In this document: piece by piece, positions 26,367 through 35,153 of the stretch | How the letters are laid out: every line of letters begins with the position of its first letter | How positions within the stretch are numbered: the stretch's first letter is position 1 | NCBI RefSeq assembly: GCF_000744935.1 | Contig: NZ_JQMW01000004.1 | Location: 296,869-360,868, forward strand | DNA length: 64,000 bases | Direction of reading: 5' to 3' | DNA from: Clostridium sp. KNHs214 | GTDB lineage: Bacteria; Bacillota; Clostridia; Clostridiales; Clostridiaceae | Made by a program: the position numbers and the translations under genes | The notes under the pieces: generated by a model | What the model was told of the DNA's origin: nothing | The model's database searches: none | Seen by the model: the letters and a program-made list of their open reading frames with translations, nothing else

Positions 26367-27776
26367 TTATGCTTCTAATAAGAATGCGTAGTAAGCTCTT
26401 TCAGCTTCATATATATCAGCTTTGCTTGCTACTTCCCATGGAGCATGCATGTTGTGAAGAGCAACACCTGAGTCTATAACTTCCATTTCATATTGAGCAA
26501 GAATGTAAGCTATAGTTCCGCCGCCGCCTTGGTCAACTTTTCCTAGTTCAGCTGTTTGCCAAGAAACATTGTGTTTTTCCATTATGCTTCTCAACTGAGC
26601 TATAAATTCTGGATTAGCATCGTTGCATCCGCCTTTTCCTCTAGCTCCTGTATATTTGTTAAATACTATACCTTTACCAAAGTAAGCACAGTTGTTCTTT
26701 TCCATAACTGATGGATAATTTGGATCAAATGCAGCACTAACGTCTGAAGATAACATTTTTGAATTTTTAAGAGCTCTTCTTACTTTTAATTCACTGTAAT
26801 CCCCAGTTAAATTCATAACTTCTGCTACTGCATTTTCAAAGAATCTTGAATGCATTCCAGTTGCTCCAACACTTCCTATTTCTTCTTTATCTACAAGTAA
26901 AGTTACACAAGTTTTTTCTGGATTTTCTATTTTCATCATTGCTTCAAAAGAAGTGTATGCACATACTCTATCATCATGTCCATAAGCAAGTACCATACTC
27001 TTATCTAATCCATAATGTCTTGCTCTTCCTGCTGGAACTACTTCTAATTCAGCTGAAACAAAGTCTTCTTCTTCTATACCATATTTTTCATTTAACATTC
27101 TTAATATATTAGCTTTAACTCTGTTTTTAGCTTCTTTATCTTCTACTGGCATACTTCCGAATGTTATGTTTAAGTTTTCTCCTTCAACACCTTCAGCAAG
27201 AGTTTTTTTCATTTGATCAGCTGATAAGTGAATTAATAGGTCAGATACTCCAACTACTGGATCATTTTCATCTTCTCCTATTACCATGTTTACAAGAGAA
27301 CCATCTTTTTTAACAAATACTCCATGTATAGCTAGTGGAATTGTTACCCATTGATATTTTTTAACTCCACCATAGTAGTGAGTTTCTAACATTGCAAAAT
27401 CTGCATCTTCATACAATGGATTTTGTTTAAGGTCTAATCTAGGAGAGTCTACATGTGCTCCTAATATTCTCATACCTTTTTCCATTGGTTCTTTACCTAC
27501 TACAAATAAAGCTAATGTTTTTCCCATGTTATTTGCATAAACTTTATCACCAGTTTTTAAAGTTTTACCTTCCTTTACTAGCTCTGCTAAATTCTTATAG
27601 CCTGCTTTTTCAGCCATAGCTATGCATTCGTTTACACATTCTCTTTCAGTTTTACACTTTGACATGAAGTCTATGTATCTATCACATAGAGCATTTAAAT
27701 TCTCCATATCTTCTTTAGTGTATTTGTCCCAAGCAAATTCATATTTTTTTTCTAGATTTTGTTTTTTTTCTGTCAT
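26367..27776 (-). CDS. M18-family zinc aminopeptidase
   Basis: 469 residues, ATG behind GGGGGGAGAAAAAA. M18 enzymes remove N-terminal, often acidic, residues from peptides in the cytoplasm as large dodecameric shells. Visible metal and active-site segments: GAHVDSPRLDLKQNP, YGHDDRVCAY, LLVDKEEIGSVGATGMHS, SSDVSAAFDPNYPSV and a C-terminal ALHNMHAPWEVASKAD. Length matches the bacterial M18 subfamily. No obvious operon partner; peptide use fits an amino-acid fermenter. Confidence 0.93.
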   Translation of the reverse strand: MTEKKQNLEKKYEFAWDKYTKEDMENLNALCDRYIDFMSKCKTERECVNECIAMAEKAGYKNLAELVKEGKTLKTGDKVYANNMGKTLALFVVGKEPMEKGMRILGAHVDSPRLDLKQNPLYEDADFAMLETHYYGGVKKYQWVTIPLAIHGVFVKKDGSLVNMVIGEDENDPVVGVSDLLIHLSADQMKKTLAEGVEGENLNITFGSMPVEDKEAKNRVKANILRMLNEKYGIEEEDFVSAELEVVPAGRARHYGLDKSMVLAYGHDDRVCAYTSFEAMMKIENPEKTCVTLLVDKEEIGSVGATGMHSRFFENAVAEVMNLTGDYSELKVRRALKNSKMLSSDVSAAFDPNYPSVMEKNNCAYFGKGIVFNKYTGARGKGGCNDANPEFIAQLRSIMEKHNVSWQTAELGKVDQGGGGTIAYILAQYEMEVIDSGVALHNMHAPWEVASKADIYEAERAYYAFLLEA

Positions 27777-27962
27777 TTTTTTCTCCCCCCTATTGAATGT
27801 TTAAATCATTATTTACATTGTACTAAATTATATAACAAAATACAAATATGTTTTTTTGTGTTTTACTGATAATATTTGTACTTATTAATAGATTTATGGC
27901 ACTTTAAATAAATTTATGCCGTTTAACATAATTTTATGCCATTCAACATAATTTTATGGTAT

Positions 27963-28868
27963 TTATTTTTTCATATCCATTCTTTTTTCTATGGTGTCCA
28001 CAGGAGTTTCTCTTGAGTTTAAACTGTATCTAAAATTAACTGCTGCTGCTTCTATAATAACTGCTATATTTCTTCCTGGTCTTATAGGGATTGTAAGCTT
28101 TCTCACATCAACTCCTAGTATATTTGTGTAATCCTTATCTAGTCCAAGTCTGTCGTAATGTTTTCCCTCTTCCCATTGTTCAAAATTGATTATTAAATGA
28201 ATTGTCTTGCTCTCCAGCACTGAGCTTAATCCATAAAGTGCAGGCACGTCAATTATTCCCATGCCTCTAACCTCAAGCATACCTTGAGTTATAAATGGTG
28301 ATGATGCCTTTAATATACCATCGATAGCTTTTATATCCACCGCATCATCTGCCACTAATCTATGGCCTCTTTTAATAAGCTCTAATGCAGTTTCACTTTT
28401 ACCTATGCCACTTTCCCCAGTTATAAGTATACCTATGCCATATACATCTACTAGAACTCCATGTACCCTTGTCTCTGGTGCTAATTTATCATCTAAATAA
28501 CTCATAAGTTTACTTATGAATCTTGTAGATATATTACCTGTTCTTAAAATCCATGTATTACTTTTTATAGCATTCTCTATAAGTTCCTCATGACATTCTT
28601 GGTTTCTTGTTATTATAACACAGGGTGTTTGAAATTGAAAAAATTTCTTTAGCCTCTTCTTCCTGAGCTCAATAGACATAGCATCCAAAAAACTCCATTC
28701 CGCCATGCCAACTACCTGAACTCTTTCATTGGCAAAATAATTATAAAACCCTGCAAATTGAAGACCTGGTCTATTTATATCACTTACATTTATACTTACA
28801 TCATCTTTTCCTTTAACCAAAACTTCTAATCCTAATTCATCTATTATTTCTTCTACTGTTACCCCCAT
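27963..28868 (-). CDS. hprK: HPr kinase/phosphorylase
   Basis: 301 residues. The bifunctional enzyme phosphorylates Ser46 of HPr and reverses the reaction, giving the signal for CcpA-mediated carbon catabolite control. The C-terminal half has the Walker-type loop GESGIGKSETALELIKRGHR followed by LVADDAVDI, then the HprK signature EVRGMGIIDV, and GVDVRKLTIPIRPGRN near the end. The N-terminal half is the usual regulatory domain. It lies 33 bp downstream of the DUF896 gene, same strand, so the two may be co-transcribed. Confidence 0.95.
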   Translation of the reverse strand: MGVTVEEIIDELGLEVLVKGKDDVSINVSDINRPGLQFAGFYNYFANERVQVVGMAEWSFLDAMSIELRKKRLKKFFQFQTPCVIITRNQECHEELIENAIKSNTWILRTGNISTRFISKLMSYLDDKLAPETRVHGVLVDVYGIGILITGESGIGKSETALELIKRGHRLVADDAVDIKAIDGILKASSPFITQGMLEVRGMGIIDVPALYGLSSVLESKTIHLIINFEQWEEGKHYDRLGLDKDYTNILGVDVRKLTIPIRPGRNIAVIIEAAAVNFRYSLNSRETPVDTIEKRMDMKK

Positions 28869-28901
28869 ATATATTTTCCTTTCTTATTTTATTTAAAATT
28901 A

Positions 28902-29078
28902 CTATCTGCAGGAAACCTTTTTCAAGGTATTAAGTTGGACTCTAAAATTACCCTTTATTATTCCTATATACTGATCCCTTAATTCTTTTTGCTCTAATTT
29001 CTCCTCAGGGGTAAGTCCTTCATCAGTACTCTTTTTATATAAAAAGTTTATTCTTCCTATTAACTCTTCCATACCCAT
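28902..29078 (-). CDS. DUF896/UPF0291 (YnzC-like) small protein
   Basis: 58 residues, an easily missed gene. ATG at 29078 behind TTAGGAGAGGATATA; stop TAG at 28902-28904. It reads MGMEELIGRINFLYKKS, then GLTPEEKLEQKELRDQYI and IIKGNFRVQL. The pattern Ile-Asn-x-Leu-xx-Lys, LTxEEKxEQxxLRxxY and IKGNFRxQL is the DUF896 signature (two-helix protein; YnzC of Bacillus subtilis belongs here). Its molecular role is not known to me. The good ribosome site and conserved pattern make it a real gene. It sits just upstream of hprK. Confidence 0.9.
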   Translation of the reverse strand: MGMEELIGRINFLYKKSTDEGLTPEEKLEQKELRDQYIGIIKGNFRVQLNTLKKVSCR

Positions 29079-29387
29079 ATTATATCCTCTCCTAATATAT
29101 TTTATGAATATCTAATCCCCGGCGGTCAATCCTCAACAAAGATTTTATCTACACCACTTCTTTTCTAGATACTAAATTATAGATTTTAAACTAGGGAGCT
29201 CTAATTTGCAAATTATATATTTGTAAAACTACATTAATAATTCTTTATACTACTATATATTTTTTTTGATATATTTATATTCCTACATAATACATTATAT
29301 CAAAATTTAAATTATATTGAAAAGTTTTTGCCAAAATTTTTTTATTAAAGGTAAAAAAACTGTAATGTAGAATATTAAATTATGAAT

Positions 29388-29702
29388 ATGATTAAACCAC
29401 AATAAGGTATAATGTGATGAAATTATGAAATTTCTCCTCCATGACTTGCATAAGAGCTCGGAACAATAAATTTAATTTAAGAAATTCTAATCTTTTAGCC
29501 ATATAAAATTATCTAACGCTCACATTCAGCGTCCTGCCTCAGGTTCGCTAGCCTGGCGTCCTTGCCAGGCTTACGATAATTTTATCTGTCTAAAAGAAGA
29601 ATTTCTAAAATTAAATTTAAACAGTTCCTTCGCTTCTTATGCAAGTCATTCCAGAGAAATTTCATAATTCAGGTAATGTAATGCTTTTTGTGGGATAATC
29701 AT
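29388..29702. repeat. Family 1 dispersed element, copy 5 (long form with nested palindrome)
   Basis: 315 bp, nearly identical over its whole length to the copy at 41939-42253. Outer arms ATGATTAAACCACAATAAGG and TTTTTGTGGGATAATCAT enclose a second inverted repeat (AAGAAATTCTAATCTTTTAG against CTAAAAGAAGAATTTCT), whose centre is GC-richer (CAGCGTCCTGCC, GCCTGGCGTCC). Short copies lack the inner part, so it looks like one element nested in another. The element covers the first possible ATG of the phosphorylase frame. 29079-29387 is AT-rich with nothing recognisable. Confidence 0.85.
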
Positions 29703-29754
29703 GAATATATTTTGTTTACTAATTGAAAGGGGGAAGTGGGACAACCACGTATAT

Positions 29755-30543
29755 ATGAAAATAGGTATAATAGGCGGTACAGGCGTTTACGATAGTTCAT
29801 TCATTAAAAATTCAATGAAATGCCATATTACTACTAAATATGGTGAAATACCATACATAAAAGGTACTAGAGGAGCAACTGAAATTTTCTTTCTAGAAAG
29901 ACATTCCGCTGGTCATAAACTAATACCTTCAAATGTAAATTATAAGGGAAACATAACAGCTCTAAAAGAATTAAATGTAGATTTAATCATATCTACTGCT
30001 GCTGTAGGTGGTATCAATAATTGCAGTGTGGGAGATTTTGTACTATTAGATGACTTTATGGATTTTACTAAAAATAGAAGCTATTCTTTTTTTGATGAGA
30101 AAGGTTCAGGAGTAATGCATGTGGATATGACAGAGCCTTATTGTAGAGAAATAAGAAAAAATCTTATAAAAGCTTTTAATGCACTAAAAGCTCCATTGGT
30201 TCATAGGGGTACTTATATTTGCACTGAGGGGCCTAGGTTTGAAACTCCTGCCGAAATAAAGATGTATAAAATGCTCGGCGGAGATGTGGTAGGTATGACC
30301 AATGTACCTGAAGTTATATTAGCAAGAGAAGCTTCCTTATGTTACGCTACAATAGCTCTTGTAACTAACTACGCTGCTGGAATATCTAATAACCCATTAA
30401 CTCACAGAGAAGTAAGTGAAAATATGAATAAAATGATGGCAACATTAAAAAGCGCTCTAGAATATTTCATAGACCATATAGAATTGAATAATTGGTGCTG
30501 CAACTGTAAAGATGCTTTAGATGAATTAAACTCTTTAAAATAA
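29755..30543 (+). CDS. Purine/methylthio-nucleoside phosphorylase (MTAP/MTIP family)
   Basis: 262 residues from ATG 29755 (MKIGIIGGTGVYD). The frame is open further upstream, but there it runs over a repeat and the conserved family start is here; the ribosome site is weak. The enzyme cleaves purine (methylthio)nucleosides with phosphate: IGGTGVYD, TAAVGGINNC, HRGTYICTEGPRFETPAEI and GMTNVPEVILARE. In human MTAP the base-binding loop reads TDYDCW; here it is TNYAAG, which resembles enzymes preferring 6-oxopurines (inosine, guanosine, methylthioinosine). The substrate is therefore likely MTI or inosine/guanosine rather than MTA; this is inference from motif. Confidence 0.85.
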   Translation: MKIGIIGGTGVYDSSFIKNSMKCHITTKYGEIPYIKGTRGATEIFFLERHSAGHKLIPSNVNYKGNITALKELNVDLIISTAAVGGINNCSVGDFVLLDDFMDFTKNRSYSFFDEKGSGVMHVDMTEPYCREIRKNLIKAFNALKAPLVHRGTYICTEGPRFETPAEIKMYKMLGGDVVGMTNVPEVILAREASLCYATIALVTNYAAGISNNPLTHREVSENMNKMMATLKSALEYFIDHIELNNWCCNCKDALDELNSLK

Positions 30544-30549
30544 AATTTT

Positions 30550-30571
30550 AAGAGCCTCCTATGAGGCTCTT
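30550..30571. terminator. Shared hairpin between phosphorylase and 6S RNA genes
   Basis: AAGAGCCTC / GAGGCTCTT stem with a 4-nt loop, 9 bp perfect, starting 6 bp after the phosphorylase stop. AT-rich flanks on both sides give short T-rich tails in both directions. It can end the convergent phosphorylase (plus) and 6S RNA (minus) transcripts. Confidence 0.75.
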
Positions 30572-30585
30572 AATTACATTTAATA

Positions 30586-30770
30586 AGTTTCCCGACATGC
30601 CGTTTAGCTTATAGTACACACCCGGCTATACACCAGGTGGGTTCTTCGCATCTTAATTCTATCAAAATTTAATAAAATATCAAATTCTTCATATCCTTAA
30701 GAATTTTGAAAATCCCTATTCTATTGTGTCGGTTGAACCAATAAGCCTTGCGAACACTTCAGGATAACTT
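30586..30770 (-). ncRNA. ssrS: 6S RNA
   Basis: About 185 nt on the minus strand. 5' AAGTTATCCTGAAGTG pairs with 3' CATGTCGGGAAACTT to give the closing stem. Next to it come GTGTTCGCAAGGC and ACGGCATGTCGG, which match the conserved 5' and 3' strands of enterobacterial 6S RNA (TGTTCGCAAG...CGGCATCTCGG). Between them are a long AT-rich rod with a bubble and inner hairpins, including AAATTCTT / AAGAATTT and CACCTGG / CCGGGTG. 6S RNA mimics an open promoter and sequesters housekeeping RNA polymerase. A consensus promoter lies just upstream, a hairpin downstream, and the length is standard. Recognised by sequence and fold only. Confidence 0.85.
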
Positions 30771-30777
30771 TATATTT

Positions 30778-30805
30778 ATTATATCATTTTAAAATTTATA
30801 TACAA
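30778..30805 (-). promoter_or_regulatory. Sigma-A-type promoter of the 6S RNA
   Basis: Minus strand: -35 TTGTAT (30800-30805), 16-nt spacer, -10 TATAAT (30778-30783). The expected start, 7-8 nt later, falls at the predicted 6S 5' end near 30770. The agreement between promoter and RNA end supports both calls. Confidence 0.75.
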
Positions 30806-30948
30806 TAGTATATGCTCCCCCAAATTCATAATTGCATAAATCTTTATTGTTTTTTTAATTATTTGTATTTTTTCAAAGTAGTTAAATTTTTATTTCATTT
30901 AATGTATAATGATTTTCTGTATAAAAAATTTATTTTGGAGGTTGCATT

Positions 30949-31845
30949 ATGGACATAAATATAATAGGAGTACCATTATTCTATGGTTGTGATAGAAAGG
31001 GTGTTGATTTATCACCTAATACACTAAGAGAAAATGGCATTATAAACATTATTAAGAAGTACAATCATAAAGTTTACGATCTTGGAAACATATACGTTCC
31101 AGAGGTTGCAGAAGAAAATAAGTATACGCACAACAATAAAATGAAATATTTAAAAGAAATTGTAGACGTAAATACAAACTTAGCGCATCAAGTATATACC
31201 TCTATAAACTCAGGTAATTTTCCATTAGTCATTGGTGGAGATCACGCTCTTGGTCTTGGAAGCTTAAGGGGTGCTAATAGAAAATATTCTAAATTAGCAG
31301 TAGTTTGGATAGATGCTCATGGCGATATTAATACCCATGAAACCACTCCTTCTGGAAATGTTCACGGTATGCCATTGGCTGCAGCTATGGGAATAGGTCA
31401 TGATGATTTAACTAATACATACTATCATGGAGTAAATGTAGACCCTGAAAATGTATTTTTAATAGCTGCTAGAGACTTAGACAAAGGTGAGACTCAGCTT
31501 ATTAAAGATAAAAACATAAATTTATATTCTACGAATACTATAAAAGAAATAGGCATTGAAAAAGTAATGGAAGATGTTATTTGTAAGCTAAAATCTAAAG
31601 ATATAGATGCAGTACACCTAAGTTTTGATATAGACTGCCTAGATTCAAATTTAGTGCCTGGAACAGGAACTCCTGTATGCGAAGGTATAGAAGTGTCTCA
31701 CGGTAAATATGCTTTAAAAGCTCTATTAGAAACTAATTTAATTTGTTCTTTAGATTTCGTAGAATTAAACACCAAATTGGATTTTTCACCACAAACTTTA
31801 AATCTTTGCTTAGACTTAATCGACTGGATATCAGAGCATCTCTAA
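30949..31845 (+). CDS. rocF: Arginase
   Basis: 298 residues, ATG behind GGAGGTTGCATT. Arginase cleaves arginine to ornithine and urea with a binuclear Mn centre. The metal-ligand motifs are complete and in order: GGDHALGLGS, WIDAHGDINT, SGNVHGMPLA and SFDIDCLDS, with GTGTPVCEG after. Length matches Firmicute arginases. Agmatinase is a relative, but the DAHGDINT and GNVHGMP spacing favours arginase. It seems monocistronic with a terminator near 31957-32013. Confidence 0.92.
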   Translation: MDINIIGVPLFYGCDRKGVDLSPNTLRENGIINIIKKYNHKVYDLGNIYVPEVAEENKYTHNNKMKYLKEIVDVNTNLAHQVYTSINSGNFPLVIGGDHALGLGSLRGANRKYSKLAVVWIDAHGDINTHETTPSGNVHGMPLAAAMGIGHDDLTNTYYHGVNVDPENVFLIAARDLDKGETQLIKDKNINLYSTNTIKEIGIEKVMEDVICKLKSKDIDAVHLSFDIDCLDSNLVPGTGTPVCEGIEVSHGKYALKALLETNLICSLDFVELNTKLDFSPQTLNLCLDLIDWISEHL

Positions 31846-31956
31846 CTCGGTTATTTTTTATCCAATTAAAGACTAAACATTTATTGATTAAGTCCCCTAG
31901 TATTGCTAAATCAGGAGCCTTATCATTATCACTCATAAAAAAACAGTTATGGATTA

Positions 31957-32013
31957 AGCCCTAAAATCTCTAAGTATATTACTTATACATAGGAATTCTA
32001 GGGCTCTTTTTAT
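31957..32013 (+). terminator. Probable terminator after rocF
   Basis: AGCCCTA (31957-31963) pairs with TAGGGCT (31999-32005), followed by CTTTTTAT. The loop is long and AT-rich with inner pairing. The 31846-32090 gap otherwise shows only AT-rich DNA. Confidence 0.6.
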
Positions 32014-32090
32014 ATTTTAGTATTATAATTTTATCACTATCAAGCATTGCTATTGATATAATAAGACATATTTCTTAACCCTTCCATTAG

Positions 32091-32231
32091 GGCACATTTA
32101 AATAAATAATAATTCAGTGTGCTACTGCGTCAGCAGAACCCGCCGATAGTTCTACCAAAGGTGGAACTTGCTTCCTTGTCTCACACAAAATATACTAACA
32201 TCCTTGACTTGTTATTTCTTTTCATGTATCT
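32091..32231. repeat. Family 2 dispersed palindromic element, copy 4
   Basis: From GGCACATTTAAATAAATAAT to GTTATTTCTTTTCATGTATC. The internal GC-rich block (CCCGCCGATAG ... AAAGGTGGAAC) is degenerate compared with copies 1 and 2. It lies between rocF and fprA, ending a few bases short of the fprA stop codon at 32237, and may serve as a terminator for both converging genes. Confidence 0.75.
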
Positions 32232-32236
32232 AAAAA

Positions 32237-33409
32237 TTATAAAAGTTCAATAAACTTATTTATAAATTCATCTGCCTTTTTATACTCCTCTTGTGATGGC
32301 ACAAAATTTACCTTATATCCTGATTCTACTACCTTTAATTTTAAACTTTTCATTCTATCAGTTAGCATTGGTACACCTTCGCCACTCCATCCATAAGATC
32401 CAAAGGCTGCTGCTACCTTTCCTCTATTTACTATAGGTGAAACAAAGGATAATAAATCCCAAGCTGGTTTAACGGCATCTTGATTTATTGTTGGTGATCC
32501 TATCATAAATCCAGGAGCCTTTTCAATCATATCCACCATCTTATTCATGTCTGTAGTGGTTATTTCGTATACTTCAGATCTATTTCCGCTTTCCTCTAAT
32601 TTATTTTGGAAGTATCTAGCCATCTTTTCTGTATTACCATAAGCTGAAATATAAAAAATAGGAATTATTTTTTCTTGTGGAGTTTCTACTGTAGCCCACT
32701 TCTTATATAAATTTAAATATTTTTCTAAATCATCTACATGTATAGGTCCATGGCTTGGAGCTACTACTTTAAAATCTAAATCTTTAATCTTGTTTAACCC
32801 TGCAAGTACAAATTTTTTAAATGGTCCCATTATAACTTCAAAATAGTATTTCATTTCGTCAAAATACTCTCCAGTACAAGCATCTGTCATACACCCCTGT
32901 GGACAATAATGACATCCTAAAAAATCACAAGTAAAAAGTGTCTTATCCTCTTTAGCATAAGTAAACATAGTATCTGGCCAATGTAAATTTGGTGCATATA
33001 TAAATTGAAGCGTAGTTTTTCCTAAACTTAGTTCATCTGGCTTATCCATAGCATTGAAATCTATATTAGTTATACCTTTGCTGTAAATTAATGCTGCTTT
33101 TGATCCAATTACCTTTGCCTCTGGAAAATCCTTTATAAGTTTAACTAATGAACCACTGTGATCTAACTCTGTATGCTGAACTATTATGTAATCTACTTTC
33201 TTATCTCCTATAACGCTCTTTATATTGCTTAAAAACTCATCATAATACCCATCTTTAACTGTATCTATTATAGCAACTTTTTCATCGTTAATTAAATAGG
33301 AGTTATATGTGGTTCCTTTCTTAGTTTCCATTATTATGTCAAAAACTCTAAGTTCAGGATTTTTGACTCCAATCCAATATATATTTTCTTTTAATTTTTC
33401 TACAGCCAT
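32237..33409 (-). CDS. fprA: Flavodiiron protein (A-type flavoprotein)
   Basis: 390 residues, ATG behind GGAGGTATAGTT. These enzymes reduce O2 to water, or NO to N2O, protecting anaerobes. The N-terminal metallo-beta-lactamase-like domain holds the diiron site ([13 protein letters not shown] with HxExDH, then DFLGCHYC and SHGPIHVDD). The C-terminal flavodoxin domain begins [19 protein letters not shown], with the FMN loop and [12 protein letters not shown]. No C-terminal rubredoxin domain is present, so a separate donor is needed. Length is typical of the minimal class A form. Confidence 0.94.
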   Translation of the reverse strand: MAVEKLKENIYWIGVKNPELRVFDIIMETKKGTTYNSYLINDEKVAIIDTVKDGYYDEFLSNIKSVIGDKKVDYIIVQHTELDHSGSLVKLIKDFPEAKVIGSKAALIYSKGITNIDFNAMDKPDELSLGKTTLQFIYAPNLHWPDTMFTYAKEDKTLFTCDFLGCHYCPQGCMTDACTGEYFDEMKYYFEVIMGPFKKFVLAGLNKIKDLDFKVVAPSHGPIHVDDLEKYLNLYKKWATVETPQEKIIPIFYISAYGNTEKMARYFQNKLEESGNRSEVYEITTTDMNKMVDMIEKAPGFMIGSPTINQDAVKPAWDLLSFVSPIVNRGKVAAAFGSYGWSGEGVPMLTDRMKSLKLKVVESGYKVNFVPSQEEYKKADEFINKFIELL

Positions 33410-33807
33410 AACTATACCTCCAATATCTATTGTTATTACATATATATAATTATATTACCATAATATACTTTTACTTTCAACTAATAATAATTATTACATA
33501 GTTATTATTTAAACATACCATTCACATTTCTTATCACAGTCACTATTATTCACTTTAAATTATAATACTTTAAATTTAAAATGAATATCTTAATTCCATA
33601 GGAGCTTCAACCTTAAATTTTACATTTTAAATTTAACCCATATTTATATTTCCTTTATTTATCTACTGCAGCTCTCAAAATTTATGTGCAAAGATTGATT
33701 TACTTACTTTTACTAGTATTCCTTTTATTTTTACTTTTATTATAAATTTTATTATGCTTATAAATCCACCACCAAACCATTACACTATCCACTAGTACTC
33801 TGGCTCA
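33410..33807. other. AT-rich intergenic stretch with no gene seen
   Basis: About 400 bp upstream of fprA and downstream of yigZ. No conserved open frame, tRNA or strong hairpin is visible. Near 33790-33815 is a short CTAGTACTCTGGCTCACTAG stretch, similar to degenerate CACTAGC-type sequence at 58350-58440. Confidence 0.6.
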
Positions 33808-34455
33808 CTAGCATGCTAAATACAATCTACTATCCTTTTTAAAGAAAATATCTTCATCTTTTTCTTCTATTATTGCCTTACCACCAGTTATATCTATAAT
33901 TCTTTTTTCAAATTGTTCTTTTTTATCTATTTCAAAATAAAATAAAAGAGTTACTCTGTCTGTATATATTGTATCTTCAATATACCATCCATTCTGTTCA
34001 CAAGTGTATTGAAGTTTTCCTAACATATCATAATCTATTATTATTTCTATAGGCATTCCCTTTACTTTTTCTACTATTGCTGCTTGTTCTATAGCCATAG
34101 CTGCTGATTTTGAGTAGGCTCTTATAAGTCCTCCTGCTCCTAATAATATCCCTCCAAAATATCTAGTTGTCACCACAACACAATCAGATACATTGTTTTT
34201 CTTTATAACTTCTAAAACAGGTATACCTGCTGTACCTTGAGGTTCCCCATCATCACTGTATCTTTGTATTCCTTTGTTTTCTCCTATGACATATGCATAA
34301 ACATTGTGAGTAGCTTGCTTATGCATATTTCTTATTTCTGTTATAAATTCTTTAGCCTCTTCTTCCGTTTCTACTCTTTTTATATATCCTATAAACTCTG
34401 ATTTTTTTTCATAAAATCTAGCCTCAGCCCTGTCCTTTATGGTTAAATATCCCAC
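33808..34455 (-). CDS. yigZ: YigZ/IMPACT family protein (UPF0029)
   Basis: 215 residues from a GTG behind AAGAGGAGATGGTTTA. The family motif runs through KSEFIGYIKRVETEEEA, HKQATHNVYAYVIGE, QRYSDDGEPQGTAGIPVLEV, VVVTRYFGGILLGAGGLIRAY and YSKSAAMAI. The second, C-terminal ferredoxin-like domain (about 140-205) is also present. The function is not settled; relatives include the eukaryotic GCN2 inhibitor IMPACT. It is last in an operon with the HEAT protein, MocR regulator and nucleotidyltransferase. Confidence 0.88.
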   Translation of the reverse strand: MGYLTIKDRAEARFYEKKSEFIGYIKRVETEEEAKEFITEIRNMHKQATHNVYAYVIGENKGIQRYSDDGEPQGTAGIPVLEVIKKNNVSDCVVVTTRYFGGILLGAGGLIRAYSKSAAMAIEQAAIVEKVKGMPIEIIIDYDMLGKLQYTCEQNGWYIEDTIYTDRVTLLFYFEIDKKEQFEKRIIDITGGKAIIEEKDEDIFFKKDSRLYLAC

Positions 34456-34469
34456 TAAACCATCTCCTC

Positions 34470-35129
34470 TTAAAGTTGTGAAGCTTCCATATGATTAATG
34501 TACTCATCCACCGCCCTGATTATATACTCTTTATTCCATTTACTTTTTATCGCCTCGAGCTTTTGTAAATTTAACTGACTATTCAATTTATTTAGTGCTT
34601 TTATAGCATATAAAACCACTTGAGGATTTTCATCATCTAATGCCCTAACTAAAGCAATTTCGCAATCTTTATCCTCTATTTTACCCATGGCAGATACCGC
34701 AAGCCTTCTAATGCTAGTGAATTTGTGTACTGAAGCTTTTTTTAATATATCCGTCCCATCTTTTAATTCTCCTAATATCCATACTGCCCTCTCTTTACTT
34801 TTAGGTGGCATATCTGCATAATTAGACTTTATATAATTTATTAACTTTTCTTTTGCTTCTCCAGTTACAAATTTTAAAAACAATTTTCTATCCTCTTTAC
34901 CTGCTTGATATATGGACGTAAAAAGTTCTTCTACACTTGAATTTTTAGCTAAAAATCTATACCTTATTTTACCTTCTATTATGTGGTTTTGCACCTTTAT
35001 TTTATCTAAATTTCTTATTTTTGAAATAGCCTCTAAATCCTTACCTTCCAAAAAAAGAAAATAAGAAATATCCTTGTCATCATAATCTTGTATATTCTTC
35101 CATTGAACATTCAGTAAACTCTTTTTCAC
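34470..35129 (-). CDS. HEAT-repeat protein
   Basis: 219 residues from a GTG. The C-terminal half contains HEAT-like pairs of helices: KERAVWILGELKDGTDILKK, TSIRRLAVSAMGKIEDKDCE, NPQVVLYAIKALNKLNSQLN. The N-terminal 70 residues are not recognised. HEAT proteins are usually binding scaffolds. It follows the MocR gene by 24 bp and precedes yigZ by 14 bp, so it shares their transcript. No specific role can be assigned. Confidence 0.8.
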   Translation of the reverse strand: MKKSLLNVQWKNIQDYDDKDISYFLFLEGKDLEAISKIRNLDKIKVQNHIIEGKIRYRFLAKNSSVEELFTSIYQAGKEDRKLFLKFVTGEAKEKLINYIKSNYADMPPKSKERAVWILGELKDGTDILKKASVHKFTSIRRLAVSAMGKIEDKDCEIALVRALDDENPQVVLYAIKALNKLNSQLNLQKLEAIKSKWNKEYIIRAVDEYINHMEASQL

Positions 35130-35153
35130 TACTTATTCATCTCTCTTTTATTT

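Noticed and set aside
31733-31964. Short open frames on both strands over the rocF 3' end
   Set aside because: Both are shadows of rocF and its downstream AT-rich tail, without ribosome sites.
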